Source: an uncultured Oscillospiraceae bacterium
Lineage (GTDB): Bacteria; Bacillota; Clostridia; Oscillospirales; Oscillospiraceae
DNA length: 46,664 nucleotides
Assembly (NCBI GenBank): GCA_934630495.1
Contig: CAKTVW010000017.1
Coordinates: 1 to 46,664 of the forward strand
Direction: 5' to 3'
The translations under genes and the position numbers were made by a program. Below the pieces are notes generated by a model. The model worked only from the letters and a program-made list of their open reading frames with translations, searched no databases and was not told the DNA's origin. This document shows, one piece after another, positions 1 through 7,585 of this stretch. Numbering within the stretch: the first letter of the stretch is position 1; every line of letters begins with the position of its first letter.

Positions 1-109
1 GCATCCCTTGCGGAATGCACTCTTTCATTATGGGGTTGCATTTGATAACAATGTTCCTAACTTAGTGACATTGGGCATTGCGCCTGACCCCAACTTTTAT
101 TATAGAACC
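1..109. other. AT-rich flank, possible end of an insertion sequence
   Basis: This short stretch is clearly more AT-rich than the adjoining gene, and the change is abrupt at base 109, one base before the stop codon of the large SLH gene (110-112). Read on the minus strand it begins GGTTCTATAATAAAAGTTGG, which has the look of an IS terminal inverted repeat (some ISL3-like elements begin with GG and have repeats of this length). No transposase is visible because the window ends here. The call rests on composition and resemblance only; it could also be an ordinary 3' intergenic region. No T-rich terminator hairpin was found for the upstream gene. Confidence 0.3.
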
Positions 110-3100
110 TTATTTTACGATATTCTGCGCATAGCGCGCGAGGATGGTTGCAACCTGAGCGCGGGTGGCGCTGGCAGCGGGGGCGAGGTAGTCCTTGCCG
201 TTTTCGTTGCTGCCCCTGACGAGGCCTTCCGCATTCGCCCATGCCAGTGCGTCCTTCGCGTAGGCGCTGACCTTGTTCGCATCCGGGAATGCGTTGAGGT
301 CGGCACGCTTCGTGGTATCGACGCCCTTCTTTTCCGCATAACGGAACAGGATGGCGGCGATCTGCTCACGGGTTACCTCGTCGTTCGGAGCGAAGTGCGT
401 CGCGTCAACGCCGTTGACGATGCCGTTCTCCGCCGCCCACGCAACCGCGTCAGCATAGTATTCCTTCGCGGAGACATCAACAAACGTTCCGGTCTTTGCG
501 GCCTCGGTCTTGCCGTCCAATCTCCAAAGGACGGTGACGAGCATACCGCGCGTCATAGGTGCATTCGGAGAGAATGTGTCCGCAGACGTGCCGTTAAACA
601 GCTCGTGCTGAGCGGCGAACCTCACACCCTCGTAGAACCAGTCGCTTTCCGCGACATCACGGAACGGGTTGACCCACGACGCCACCCAATCGGGGTCCTT
701 CGCGCCGCAGACGGTGCAGATGCCGCCTTCAAACGCGTGGCCCTTCGCGGGAACGGTCTCCTGCGCAGCGAAAACTTCCTTGCAGACGGAGCAGTGCTTG
801 CCCTCGGTCTTGCCCGGCTCGGTACAGGTCGCCTCGACGGCGGCATCAACGACCTCGTTATGCCCAAGCGGCGCAACAACAGAGCTGACAAAGGTATAAT
901 CGCAGTTCTTGCAGGTGTTTACGGTAAAGCCGTAGCCGATGCAGGTCGCTTCGGTGACCGTCTGCTCGCAGTCATGGCCGACCGCATCCGTGTAGTCATC
1001 GCGATAGCTCTCGCCGCAGGCAGCGCAGGTGTAGGTCGTATAGCCCATGGTCGTGCAGGTCGGCGCAGTTTCGACAGCCTCATAGCTGTGCGCAAGCTTC
1101 GCGACAGGCTCGGTGTAGCTCTTACCGCAGTCGGCACAGGTAAAGGTCTTAACGCCCTCGGCGGTGCAGGTCGGCTGCACGGTGACCTCGACGGTGTAGG
1201 TGTGGTCCTTTGCCGGAGTATACGCCGTGCGATAGGTGTCGCCGCAAAGCTTACAGGTGTAGGTCGTGTAGCCCATCGTATCACAAGTCGGCGCGGTAAC
1301 GCTCGTTTCGTATGCGTGGCCCTTTGCCTCGACAACGGAATCGACATAGCTGTCGCCGCAGACGGAGCAGGTATGCGTCGTATAACCCGCTGCAGTGCAG
1401 GTCGAAGCGGTCACAGCCGCCTCATAGGCATGTCCCTTGGCCTCGGTAACGGAGTCGATATAGCTGACGCCGCAAGCTTTACAGGTATAGGTGGTATAGC
1501 CCATAGCGGTGCAGGTCGGAGCGGTCACGACCGCCTCGTAGCTGTGCGGGAGCTTCTCGATCGTTTCGGTGTAGCTGCCGCCGCAGTTGGCGCAGGTATA
1601 GGTCCTGACGCCCGTTTCGGTGCAGGTGGCCTCCTTCGTGACCTCGGCAGTGTAGTCGTGCACACCGGCAGGGGTGAAGGTATCGCGGTAATTATAGCCG
1701 CAGTACTTACAGGCGTGCTCGGTATAGCCTTCCTTGTCGCAGGTGGCCGGGACGACGGTCTCGGTCATCGCGTGGCCTTCGGCCGTAACGCGCAGGAAGG
1801 TCAGGACGGTCGGGAACATTGCATCCTCGCCGGAGTAGACGGCAAGAATGTGCTCGCCCTCGCCCAGCGACAGCGTGACCGTGCCGTTCTCGTCGGTAAC
1901 GGCGTCCTTGATATCGGTCAAAACGCCGGTTTCGGGATCGACCAGTGCAAGTTGACCCTCCTCGACGGCGACGGTGTTATTCTGATCGGCAATGATGTCG
2001 TTGTAATCCTTGTACATATAGCCCATCAGACCGAACATATAGCCGCGGATGGTCAGGGTAAAGTCATCGTCGGTCTTAACGGTGATGTTGCGGACGACCT
2101 CGCCGTCCTTTTCATACCATGTATACAGGTCGCTCCACATGTCGGTATCCCGATAGAGGAAGAAGCTGACCGAATCACCGGACTTGATCGGGCAGTCGGC
2201 GATCGTGTAGCCCTCATAGCCGCCGTAGGAGGAGGTCTTGTCGGAAACAGGGTACAGATCGTTCACGGCAAAGCTGCAGGCGGACGTTTCCACGCCGAAG
2301 ATGGTCTTTATCATGCCGTTTTCAACGACGAGATAGGCTTGGGCGGTTTCGGGCGTGAAGTCCTCGCCGAACATCAGCTCGTGCGTGCGGATCAGCACGT
2401 CCAGCGCAGACACGCCGACGCTGCTGTCGATCCGATCGGCGTAGCCATAGCGGTCGCTGAGGTCGGAGAGAACTGTCGTCTTTGCCGCAGGCAGGAGGAA
2501 AGCGCCCTCGGCCTGCGCTGAAGTCTCGACCTCGGCCTGCTTGAGCAGCTTGATCTCGGCAGTCTGATGCTTCAGGCCGTAGTTTGCGTTGTCGAAGCCG
2601 TAGGTGTAGGTCAGGGTCACGGAGGTCGCATCGGCGCTGATGGGGGCCGTGTCCCAAGTAACATACTCGGTCACGTCGCGCTCCAGACCGTTGGCCAGCT
2701 TGGCCACGACCTTCATGCCGGTCGGGTCAAAGACCTCGTTGTTGTAGGTGCGCTTCGCGGGCTGCTCGACGACCTCGATGCCGAGGATCTTCGAGGTGAT
2801 CGCCATCATGTAGCAGGAGTCGTTCTTGTAATAGATCGTACCGTATTCGTCGGCGACGGTGGAGCAGATGCAGTACTGCGCCAGCGGGCCGACGGGGGTA
2901 AAGACCTCGCTGTAGCCGGAATCGGTAGTCGTCAGCGGCTCGGTCTGTCCCTTCCGGTCCTTCAGGACGGAAATGCCGCCCGGCGTATAGTTATAAGGCA
3001 GATAGATGTAAACATAGCCCGTTTCCGCCTCGTAGGCCGTGGTGACCATCGCGGAGGTCTGCGGGTAGCCGACGATGCCGTAGGAATAGGCCTGCGTCAT

Positions 3101-6100
3101 TTCTCCGGTGTCGACGTCAAGGTCGATGACCTCGATGCAGTGGCCGCCGTTCTCGGCGAACTGGCCTCTGTTGCCGGAAACGCCGAGGTAGATTCTGCCG
3201 TTGAACACCGACGGGGTGCAGGTGGACATGATCGCGCCGGGCTTCTCTTCGGAGGTGTAGCCGTCGGCATCAGTCAGGGAGAACTGCTTGAAGTCAATGA
3301 TCGTACCGGTCTCCCAGTCGATCTTGGCGTTGTAGAGATAGCCGCCCTTGGAGGTGAAGAACACGCGGTCGGAATCCGGGTCGTAGGAAACGTTGGATCG
3401 GATGTCGCCGCTGCAGCCGTAATGGGCGTCGATCACCCTGCCGGTCGTGCGGTCGAGGACCAACATCGCGGAGGTGTTGATATAGTTTCCCTCGCCGGAG
3501 CCGTCGTCCGTGCCGACGATGCAGTACTTGTCGGTGACATAGGCGCCTGCCCAGTAGAAGCCGCCGTTGCAGCTATAGCTCCAGCTTGCATACTTGGCTT
3601 CGGTGGTCTGAGTCGGGTCCTCATCGGTGACGGAGAGCGCGACGAAGTTGCCCGGCTTGCTCTCGCCGTTCCAGAAGCCGACGTAGATATAGCCGTCCTT
3701 ATAGGTCGGAGAGGTGTTGGGCTGGCCGCCGATGGGATCGGTGTAGACCCAGAGGGATTCCAGCGTCTTGGCGTTGAACGCTTGAATCTTACCGCCGGAG
3801 AGGCCGACGAAGATCATGCCTTCGGCATAGGTCGCGGGGTTGATGGAGAAGCTCGACGAGCCGGCCATCGTGCCCTCGGCCAGCACCTTGCCGGTGTTGA
3901 TGTCCAGCCGCTTGATCGTGCTGCCGGTGTAGGTGATGAGATCGCCGTCTACAAGGATCGGTGCACCCGGTGCTGCCGCCCAGCCGGTGCCGTACTTCGC
4001 CGCCCAGAGCAGCTCCGCGTCGTCGGGAGAGTAGGGCGTGGGGGCCTCGGTGATGCCGAGATGGTTTTCGCCGTTGCGGAAGTTCGGCCATGCCGCCGAG
4101 AGGTTCGGGTCGATCGTTTCGTTTGCCGCCGCCTGCTCGAGCGCGAAGGTCAGGTCCTCCGTTTCGTCGTTCACGGTCAGAATCTCCTGCTTGCCGACGC
4201 AGCCGGAGGCCGTCGCGGTGCAGGTGTAGGTGTAGCCGTCGGCAACGGCATAGGCGCCGGTGTCGTCCGGCCAGATGCGGTCGCCGTAGCTATCAACGAG
4301 CAGGATCACGGCGCTCTCCGGCGTTGCGGAGATGCGGAGCGTGCGGGTCGCGTGGCGGATGATGGTCAGCGTATAGGTCGTTTCGTACGCGCCGTTGGAA
4401 ACGACGATCTCGACCCTGTTTTCGCCGATCTCCAGCGCAAGCTCGCCGGAATCCGCGCCGTTATAGGTGACGGTGTAGTCCTCGCCGTAGGGCGTCGCGG
4501 CGACGGTGACGGTCTCCGCCGTAGTGTCTGCGGTGTATTCGAGCGTCGTCGCCGTGAAGCCGGCGGTGAAATGCGAATCGGTCGCCGTCAGCGCCGAGAG
4601 CGTCGGGGTTCGGGCGGAGGTCAGCGTATAATTCTGCGTCCGACCGTCCTTACCGACGGTGAGGGTGACGGTATTGGTCTTGCCGTCGCGGCCGAAATTT
4701 GCAAGGCTCTGGCCGCTGGTCTTGCCGGAGGTGATCGCGGTAGACTGCGTTTTATTGCTGTAGAGATTGACCCATTCCGCCTTGATCGTGGAACCGTCGG
4801 GCGCAAGGTCGGAAAGCGTCGCCCAGAGATAGATGTTGTTCGCCGTATCGGGCAGGAGGACAATGAAGTCATGCGTCGCATCCTCTGAAGCGGGCAGCAG
4901 CACGCAATCGCCGCTTCTGTTGGCGGTCGTCGCGCGGAGGACGGAGAGATAGCCGCCCACCGTGCCGCAGCGCTTGCAGACCGCGTTTTCGTCGTAGTCA
5001 TGGCCCAGCGCGGGAATTTCCTTCTGTTCGACGAGGACTTCGCCGCAGACGGAGCAGTGGCTGCCCTCGGTCTTGCCCGCATTGAGACAGGTCGCCTCGA
5101 CTGCGGGGTCCGTAACGGCGATGTGACCGGCGGGGACGACCTCGGTCTTGGTCTCGCCGCAGCGGGTGCAGGTGTAAAGCAGCTCGCCCGGCTCGGTGCA
5201 GGTCTTTTCCTTCGCGGCGACGCCGTCGTTCCATTTGTGCTCGCCATCGGGACACTTGACGACAAGCTTGGCCGTAGCGGGCGCAATGCACGCGTCGTCG
5301 GTGCCCATGTTTTCATCCATTCCCAGCAGATAGTACACGCCCGGCTCCAAGCGCGCCGTATCAAGTATGTAAGAGCCATCTGACGCGTCACTCACGAGCG
5401 TTTCGTAGCCGGGAGCGATGCTCCAGTCCGCATTATAGAGGGAAACGCTCAGATCGGTGATCGTCTCGAATTTCTCGCTGCCGCCGTCGGCGACGGATTT
5501 GGTATCGTATTTCTGCGTCCGGAAAGCGACCTGCCCGCCCTGTACGACCGCATAGTCGTCCTTGTCAAAGCAGGCAAACGCGCCGGACTGCCAGAAGTTC
5601 CAGTTGGAGAACATGCCCAGATCGATCGTGTCGCCGTCAGACAGCAGCACATAGTCCGCAGTCGAGCCCCAGCCCGGCCCCATCAGGGGATAGACGTGGT
5701 TGCGATAGTACATAAGATTTTCGTCGTGGCCCCAGAAGTTCTGCATGTACATGGACGTCGCGCTGCCGGTGATGTACAGGGCGGAAAGCGTATCCTCGTA
5801 AGAATTATCGAAGATGTCATACACGCCGCTGCCGTCGCCGACATAATCCAGCAGTCCCGAGGTGCCCTTGCAGCACTTCTCCTCGGGAATGCCGAGATAG
5901 TAGCGTTCAAGCAGATAAATATAAAGATGCAGCGCCGTCGGCCGCTCGACCAGAACGCCGTCGATATAGTTGCCGCTGCCGTTTTCCGTATGGTAGCGGT
6001 TTAAGTCGCTCAGGCCATAGTATTCCAGCGGGAAGAAGGGAACGTCCACCGCCAGATGCGACAGTACCGTGCCGTCGCTGCCGCGAATGGGAACGCCGTT

Positions 6101-6523
6101 GTTGGAGATCGTAACGTATACGCGAACGACCTTCTGATCGGTCTCGTCGTAGCTGTACTGGTTCTCGTCGCCGGTATCCGAAGCCTCAACCGTCAGCGCG
6201 ACGGTCGCCGTCGCCACACCGCCCTCGGGGCAGCTTGCGGTCACGACAAAGCTGTAGCTGCCGACGTTCGGCGTAGTGAAGTACAGGGTGCCGTCCTTGA
6301 TATAGGCACGGCCGCTGCTGTCCTCGGTCAGTTCATAGGTCAGCGTGTGCCCGTTCGGGTCGGTAAAGACCTCGGTGAGCGGGAGCGAATAAAGACTGCC
6401 CACCGTGATCGGCCCCGGCTTCGGCTCGGTCACGGTGATGCCGCAGTCTGCGGCAGACACCGCAGGAATCATCGACAGCACCATAGCCAGCACCAGGAGC
6501 AGACTCAGAATGCGTTGTTTCAT
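110..6523 (-). CDS. Giant SLH surface protein with DUF4430-like domains and beta-propeller, probable cobalamin-capture protein
   Basis: 2137 residues. The start is the ATG at 6523, preceded by AGAAAGGGA and opening a signal peptide (MKQRILSLLLVLAMVLSMIP, cleavage near residue 23); an in-frame extension to 6622 lies in the leader hairpin and is unlikely. Rough domain order: DUF4430-like 133-308 (ends with a YVLLSDGDTIDLGMF pattern), CxxC repeats 428-518, cadherin-like beta-sandwich 640-740, PQQ/BamB-type beta-propeller 800-1244, Big_3 Ig-like 1245-1320, second DUF4430-like 1360-1460 (SALDVLIRTHELMFG ... KSGDSVSFFLY), about eight CxxC repeats of ~40 residues 1585-1945, three SLH domains 1950-2137. 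SLH domains bind pyruvylated wall polymer, so the protein should sit on the cell surface. A cobalamin riboswitch with terminator precedes it, which links it to B12. It is a paralogue of the 14617-19791 product in propeller, Ig and SLH parts. Cobalamin binding is inference. Confidence 0.85.
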   Translation of the reverse strand: MKQRILSLLLVLAMVLSMIPAVSAADCGITVTEPKPGPITVGSLYSLPLTEVFTDPNGHTLTYELTEDSSGRAYIKDGTLYFTTPNVGSYSFVVTASCPEGGVATATVALTVEASDTGDENQYSYDETDQKVVRVYVTISNNGVPIRGSDGTVLSHLAVDVPFFPLEYYGLSDLNRYHTENGSGNYIDGVLVERPTALHLYIYLLERYYLGIPEEKCCKGTSGLLDYVGDGSGVYDIFDNSYEDTLSALYITGSATSMYMQNFWGHDENLMYYRNHVYPLMGPGWGSTADYVLLSDGDTIDLGMFSNWNFWQSGAFACFDKDDYAVVQGGQVAFRTQKYDTKSVADGGSEKFETITDLSVSLYNADWSIAPGYETLVSDASDGSYILDTARLEPGVYYLLGMDENMGTDDACIAPATAKLVVKCPDGEHKWNDGVAAKEKTCTEPGELLYTCTRCGETKTEVVPAGHIAVTDPAVEATCLNAGKTEGSHCSVCGEVLVEQKEIPALGHDYDENAVCKRCGTVGGYLSVLRATTANRSGDCVLLPASEDATHDFIVLLPDTANNIYLWATLSDLAPDGSTIKAEWVNLYSNKTQSTAITSGKTSGQSLANFGRDGKTNTVTLTVGKDGRTQNYTLTSARTPTLSALTATDSHFTAGFTATTLEYTADTTAETVTVAATPYGEDYTVTYNGADSGELALEIGENRVEIVVSNGAYETTYTLTIIRHATRTLRISATPESAVILLVDSYGDRIWPDDTGAYAVADGYTYTCTATASGCVGKQEILTVNDETEDLTFALEQAAANETIDPNLSAAWPNFRNGENHLGITEAPTPYSPDDAELLWAAKYGTGWAAAPGAPILVDGDLITYTGSTIKRLDINTGKVLAEGTMAGSSSFSINPATYAEGMIFVGLSGGKIQAFNAKTLESLWVYTDPIGGQPNTSPTYKDGYIYVGFWNGESKPGNFVALSVTDEDPTQTTEAKYASWSYSCNGGFYWAGAYVTDKYCIVGTDDGSGEGNYINTSAMLVLDRTTGRVIDAHYGCSGDIRSNVSYDPDSDRVFFTSKGGYLYNAKIDWETGTIIDFKQFSLTDADGYTSEEKPGAIMSTCTPSVFNGRIYLGVSGNRGQFAENGGHCIEVIDLDVDTGEMTQAYSYGIVGYPQTSAMVTTAYEAETGYVYIYLPYNYTPGGISVLKDRKGQTEPLTTTDSGYSEVFTPVGPLAQYCICSTVADEYGTIYYKNDSCYMMAITSKILGIEVVEQPAKRTYNNEVFDPTGMKVVAKLANGLERDVTEYVTWDTAPISADATSVTLTYTYGFDNANYGLKHQTAEIKLLKQAEVETSAQAEGAFLLPAAKTTVLSDLSDRYGYADRIDSSVGVSALDVLIRTHELMFGEDFTPETAQAYLVVENGMIKTIFGVETSACSFAVNDLYPVSDKTSSYGGYEGYTIADCPIKSGDSVSFFLYRDTDMWSDLYTWYEKDGEVVRNITVKTDDDFTLTIRGYMFGLMGYMYKDYNDIIADQNNTVAVEEGQLALVDPETGVLTDIKDAVTDENGTVTLSLGEGEHILAVYSGEDAMFPTVLTFLRVTAEGHAMTETVVPATCDKEGYTEHACKYCGYNYRDTFTPAGVHDYTAEVTKEATCTETGVRTYTCANCGGSYTETIEKLPHSYEAVVTAPTCTAMGYTTYTCKACGVSYIDSVTEAKGHAYEAAVTASTCTAAGYTTHTCSVCGDSYVDSVVEAKGHAYETSVTAPTCDTMGYTTYTCKLCGDTYRTAYTPAKDHTYTVEVTVQPTCTAEGVKTFTCADCGKSYTEPVAKLAHSYEAVETAPTCTTMGYTTYTCAACGESYRDDYTDAVGHDCEQTVTEATCIGYGFTVNTCKNCDYTFVSSVVAPLGHNEVVDAAVEATCTEPGKTEGKHCSVCKEVFAAQETVPAKGHAFEGGICTVCGAKDPDWVASWVNPFRDVAESDWFYEGVRFAAQHELFNGTSADTFSPNAPMTRGMLVTVLWRLDGKTEAAKTGTFVDVSAKEYYADAVAWAAENGIVNGVDATHFAPNDEVTREQIAAILFRYAEKKGVDTTKRADLNAFPDANKVSAYAKDALAWANAEGLVRGSNENGKDYLAPAASATRAQVATILARYAQNIVK

Positions 6524-6592
6524 GGTTTTGTCCCTTTCTGAATGAAATTTATTCCACGCCGTGAGGCGAAAAATACAAGACGGATAGTTTTT

Positions 6593-6622
6593 TTGGCAGA
6601 CCGGCGGCACCCGGTCTGCCAA
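6593..6622 (-). other. Leader hairpin between riboswitch terminator and SLH gene
   Basis: A perfect 12-bp inverted repeat (TTGGCAGACCGG at 6593-6604, CCGGTCTGCCAA at 6611-6622) with a 6-base loop lies in the 5' leader, between the riboswitch terminator and the start codon at 6523. On the minus strand it is followed by A residues, not T, so it is not a terminator for this gene. It may stabilise the mRNA or protect the leader. No function is proven. Confidence 0.5.
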
Positions 6623-6630
6623 ACAGGAGA

Positions 6631-6679
6631 AAAATAAAATCGGTCAAGAGGGATAGCTTGACTATCCCCTCAACCGATT
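6631..6679 (-). terminator. Intrinsic terminator of the minus-strand cobalamin riboswitch
   Basis: Read on the minus strand, a long stem (arms 6662-6679 and 6638-6655, with AATCGGT and ACCGATT at the base and GGATAG/CTATCC near the loop) is followed directly by TTATTTTTCT. It starts about 10 bases after the 3' end of the cobalamin aptamer and lies upstream of the SLH gene start. This is the classical layout for B12-dependent transcription termination: cobalamin bound, terminator forms, gene off. Confidence 0.85.
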
Positions 6680-6689
6680 CGGGCAAAGT

Positions 6690-6966
6690 AAATCACTCCC
6701 AGTAGGTCTTCTGAGTTGCGCCTGTGCGGATGTCTTTCTTCTCCGCGCGGCTGCTGTCCTGCCTTCTCAGGAGCATGTCCCAATGACCGGCTTTCGCCGA
6801 CGGGCAGCAGTCTCAGCGCTCACAGCGACGGTCATCCGAGAGGCGTTGCCGCGCCTCCGTCGGGGTACTTCGTTCCCCGTTCCCTTGTTTACCTGCGCGC
6901 CTGACGGAGCATATCGGCTCTGCCGTTACGGCCGCGCGGTCTCTGCGAGTCGTTATTCAGTTATTT
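6690..6966 (-). promoter_or_regulatory. Cobalamin riboswitch (minus strand)
   Basis: The minus strand carries the conserved cobalamin-aptamer segments in order: the GGGAACGGGG...CCCC core hairpin, CGCTGTGAGCGC, GCGAAAGCCGGTCATTGGGA, GAGAAGGCAG, and the B12 box variant AACTCAGAAGACCTAC (plus coordinates 6702-6717). A P1 stem is formed by AAATAACT (6959-6966) and AGTGATTT (6690-6697) with one mismatch. Its 5' end coincides with the expected transcription start of the promoter at 6973-7001. Being in the sense orientation of the 2137-residue SLH gene, it should repress that gene when cobalamin is abundant. The exact boundaries are approximate. Confidence 0.9.
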
Positions 6967-6972
6967 GGCTCT

Positions 6973-7001
6973 ATTATACCGAGAGGTCTTCCAAATGTCA
7001 A
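6973..7001 (-). promoter_or_regulatory. Consensus promoter for the SLH gene
   Basis: On the minus strand, TTGACA (7001-6996), a 17-base spacer and TATAAT (6978-6973) form a perfect sigma-A promoter. Transcription would start about 7 bases downstream, right at the riboswitch P1 stem. Confidence 0.9.
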
Positions 7002-7053
7002 TACGAATCCGTACAAATATACCGAAAAATCGTTCGACAAGGCCCGCATACCC

Positions 7054-7082
7054 TTGACATCCAACGAGGCGGTTGTTATACT
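7054..7082 (+). promoter_or_regulatory. Consensus promoter for the cobalamin operon
   Basis: TTGACA (7054-7059), a 17-base spacer and TATACT (7077-7082) form a near-perfect sigma-A promoter. It lies about 140 bases upstream of the plus-strand riboswitch and is divergent from the promoter at 6973-7001, with about 50 bases between the two -35 boxes. Confidence 0.9.
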
Positions 7083-7132
7083 GTATGCGTGATACCGGTA
7101 CCTGATCGAATCGTTCATTTTGATCAGGCCTC

Positions 7133-7161
7133 TTGAAGCATTCCGAAGCTGTGTGCTTCAA
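7133..7161 (+). other. Leader hairpin ahead of the riboswitch
   Basis: An 8-bp inverted repeat (TTGAAGCA at 7133-7140, TGCTTCAA at 7154-7161) lies between the promoter and the aptamer. The CTTGAAG/CTTCAAG theme recurs in the P1 stem of the riboswitch (7221-7227 and 7445-7451), so alternative pairings are possible. No T tract follows. Function unknown. Confidence 0.4.
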
Positions 7162-7220
7162 AATCATACGAGGTCTGCGCCGCTGCGGCGGCAGATCTCA
7201 GCATAAAAACGGAATAGTCG

Positions 7221-7451
7221 CTTGAAGTGTCTCCGCATCCGTTCGGGATACGGAGGAGAATAGCGAATCGGGTGCAAGACCCGAACGGTGCCGCCGCTGT
7301 GATCGCGGAGACCGTGCGTTCGGAAAGCGTCGGAACGGTCGGCGAAAGCCATGATCGCGCCGATGCCTTCCAAGGGCGAAAGCCCGCCATTGGGAAACCG
7401 AGAAGGCCGCGCACGCGTCGTTGAAGCGAAAGTCAGAAGACCTGCTTCAAG
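7221..7451 (+). promoter_or_regulatory. Cobalamin riboswitch (plus strand)
   Basis: The conserved cobalamin-aptamer elements are visible in order: GAATAGCGAATCGGGTGCAA with its partner GACCCG, GGTGCCGCCGCTGTGATCG, GGCGAAAGCCATG, CCATTGGGAAACCGAGAAGG, and the B12 box AGTCAGAAGACCTGC at 7431-7445. P1 is closed by CTTGAAG (7221-7227) with CTTCAAG (7445-7451). The switch lies between a consensus promoter and an intrinsic terminator and heads the gene run starting at 7586, which ends with an ECF transporter. Repression by adenosyl- or methylcobalamin is the expected behaviour for this RNA class. Confidence 0.93.
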
Positions 7452-7498
7452 CTGCTCCCCGCCCGCGGAGATCGGGGCCGGAGCGCAACTGTTGAGCA

Positions 7499-7538
7499 AA
7501 AACGGAGGCTGCAACGCTGGTTGCAGGTTCTGTTTTTT
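7499..7538 (+). terminator. Intrinsic terminator of the plus-strand cobalamin riboswitch
   Basis: A long stem with inner arms CTGCAAC/GTTGCAG and outer arms AAAAC/GTTTT, interrupted by one mismatch and a few G-U pairs, is followed by six T residues (7533-7538). It sits 48 bases after the aptamer and 48 bases before the first start codon, so it is the likely expression platform. Confidence 0.8.
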
Positions 7539-7585
7539 CATTTTCATACGAATATTCGTTAATTAAACGGAAAGGAGGAGGCCGA

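Noticed and set aside
690..1770. Periodic repeats at DNA level as a possible CRISPR array
   Set aside because: The ~120-base periodicity is in frame with the CxxC protein repeats; units are diverged and there are no conserved short repeats with unique spacers.
8..4888. Long plus-strand open frames (8-2521 and 2567-4888) opposite the giant SLH gene
   Set aside because: They are antisense shadows in GC-rich DNA: no ribosome site, low-complexity composition, no recognisable domain, while the minus strand has a full domain series.
6716..7136. Open frames in the region between the divergent promoters and riboswitch
   Set aside because: They lie across the conserved riboswitch and promoter elements, which fully explain the sequence.
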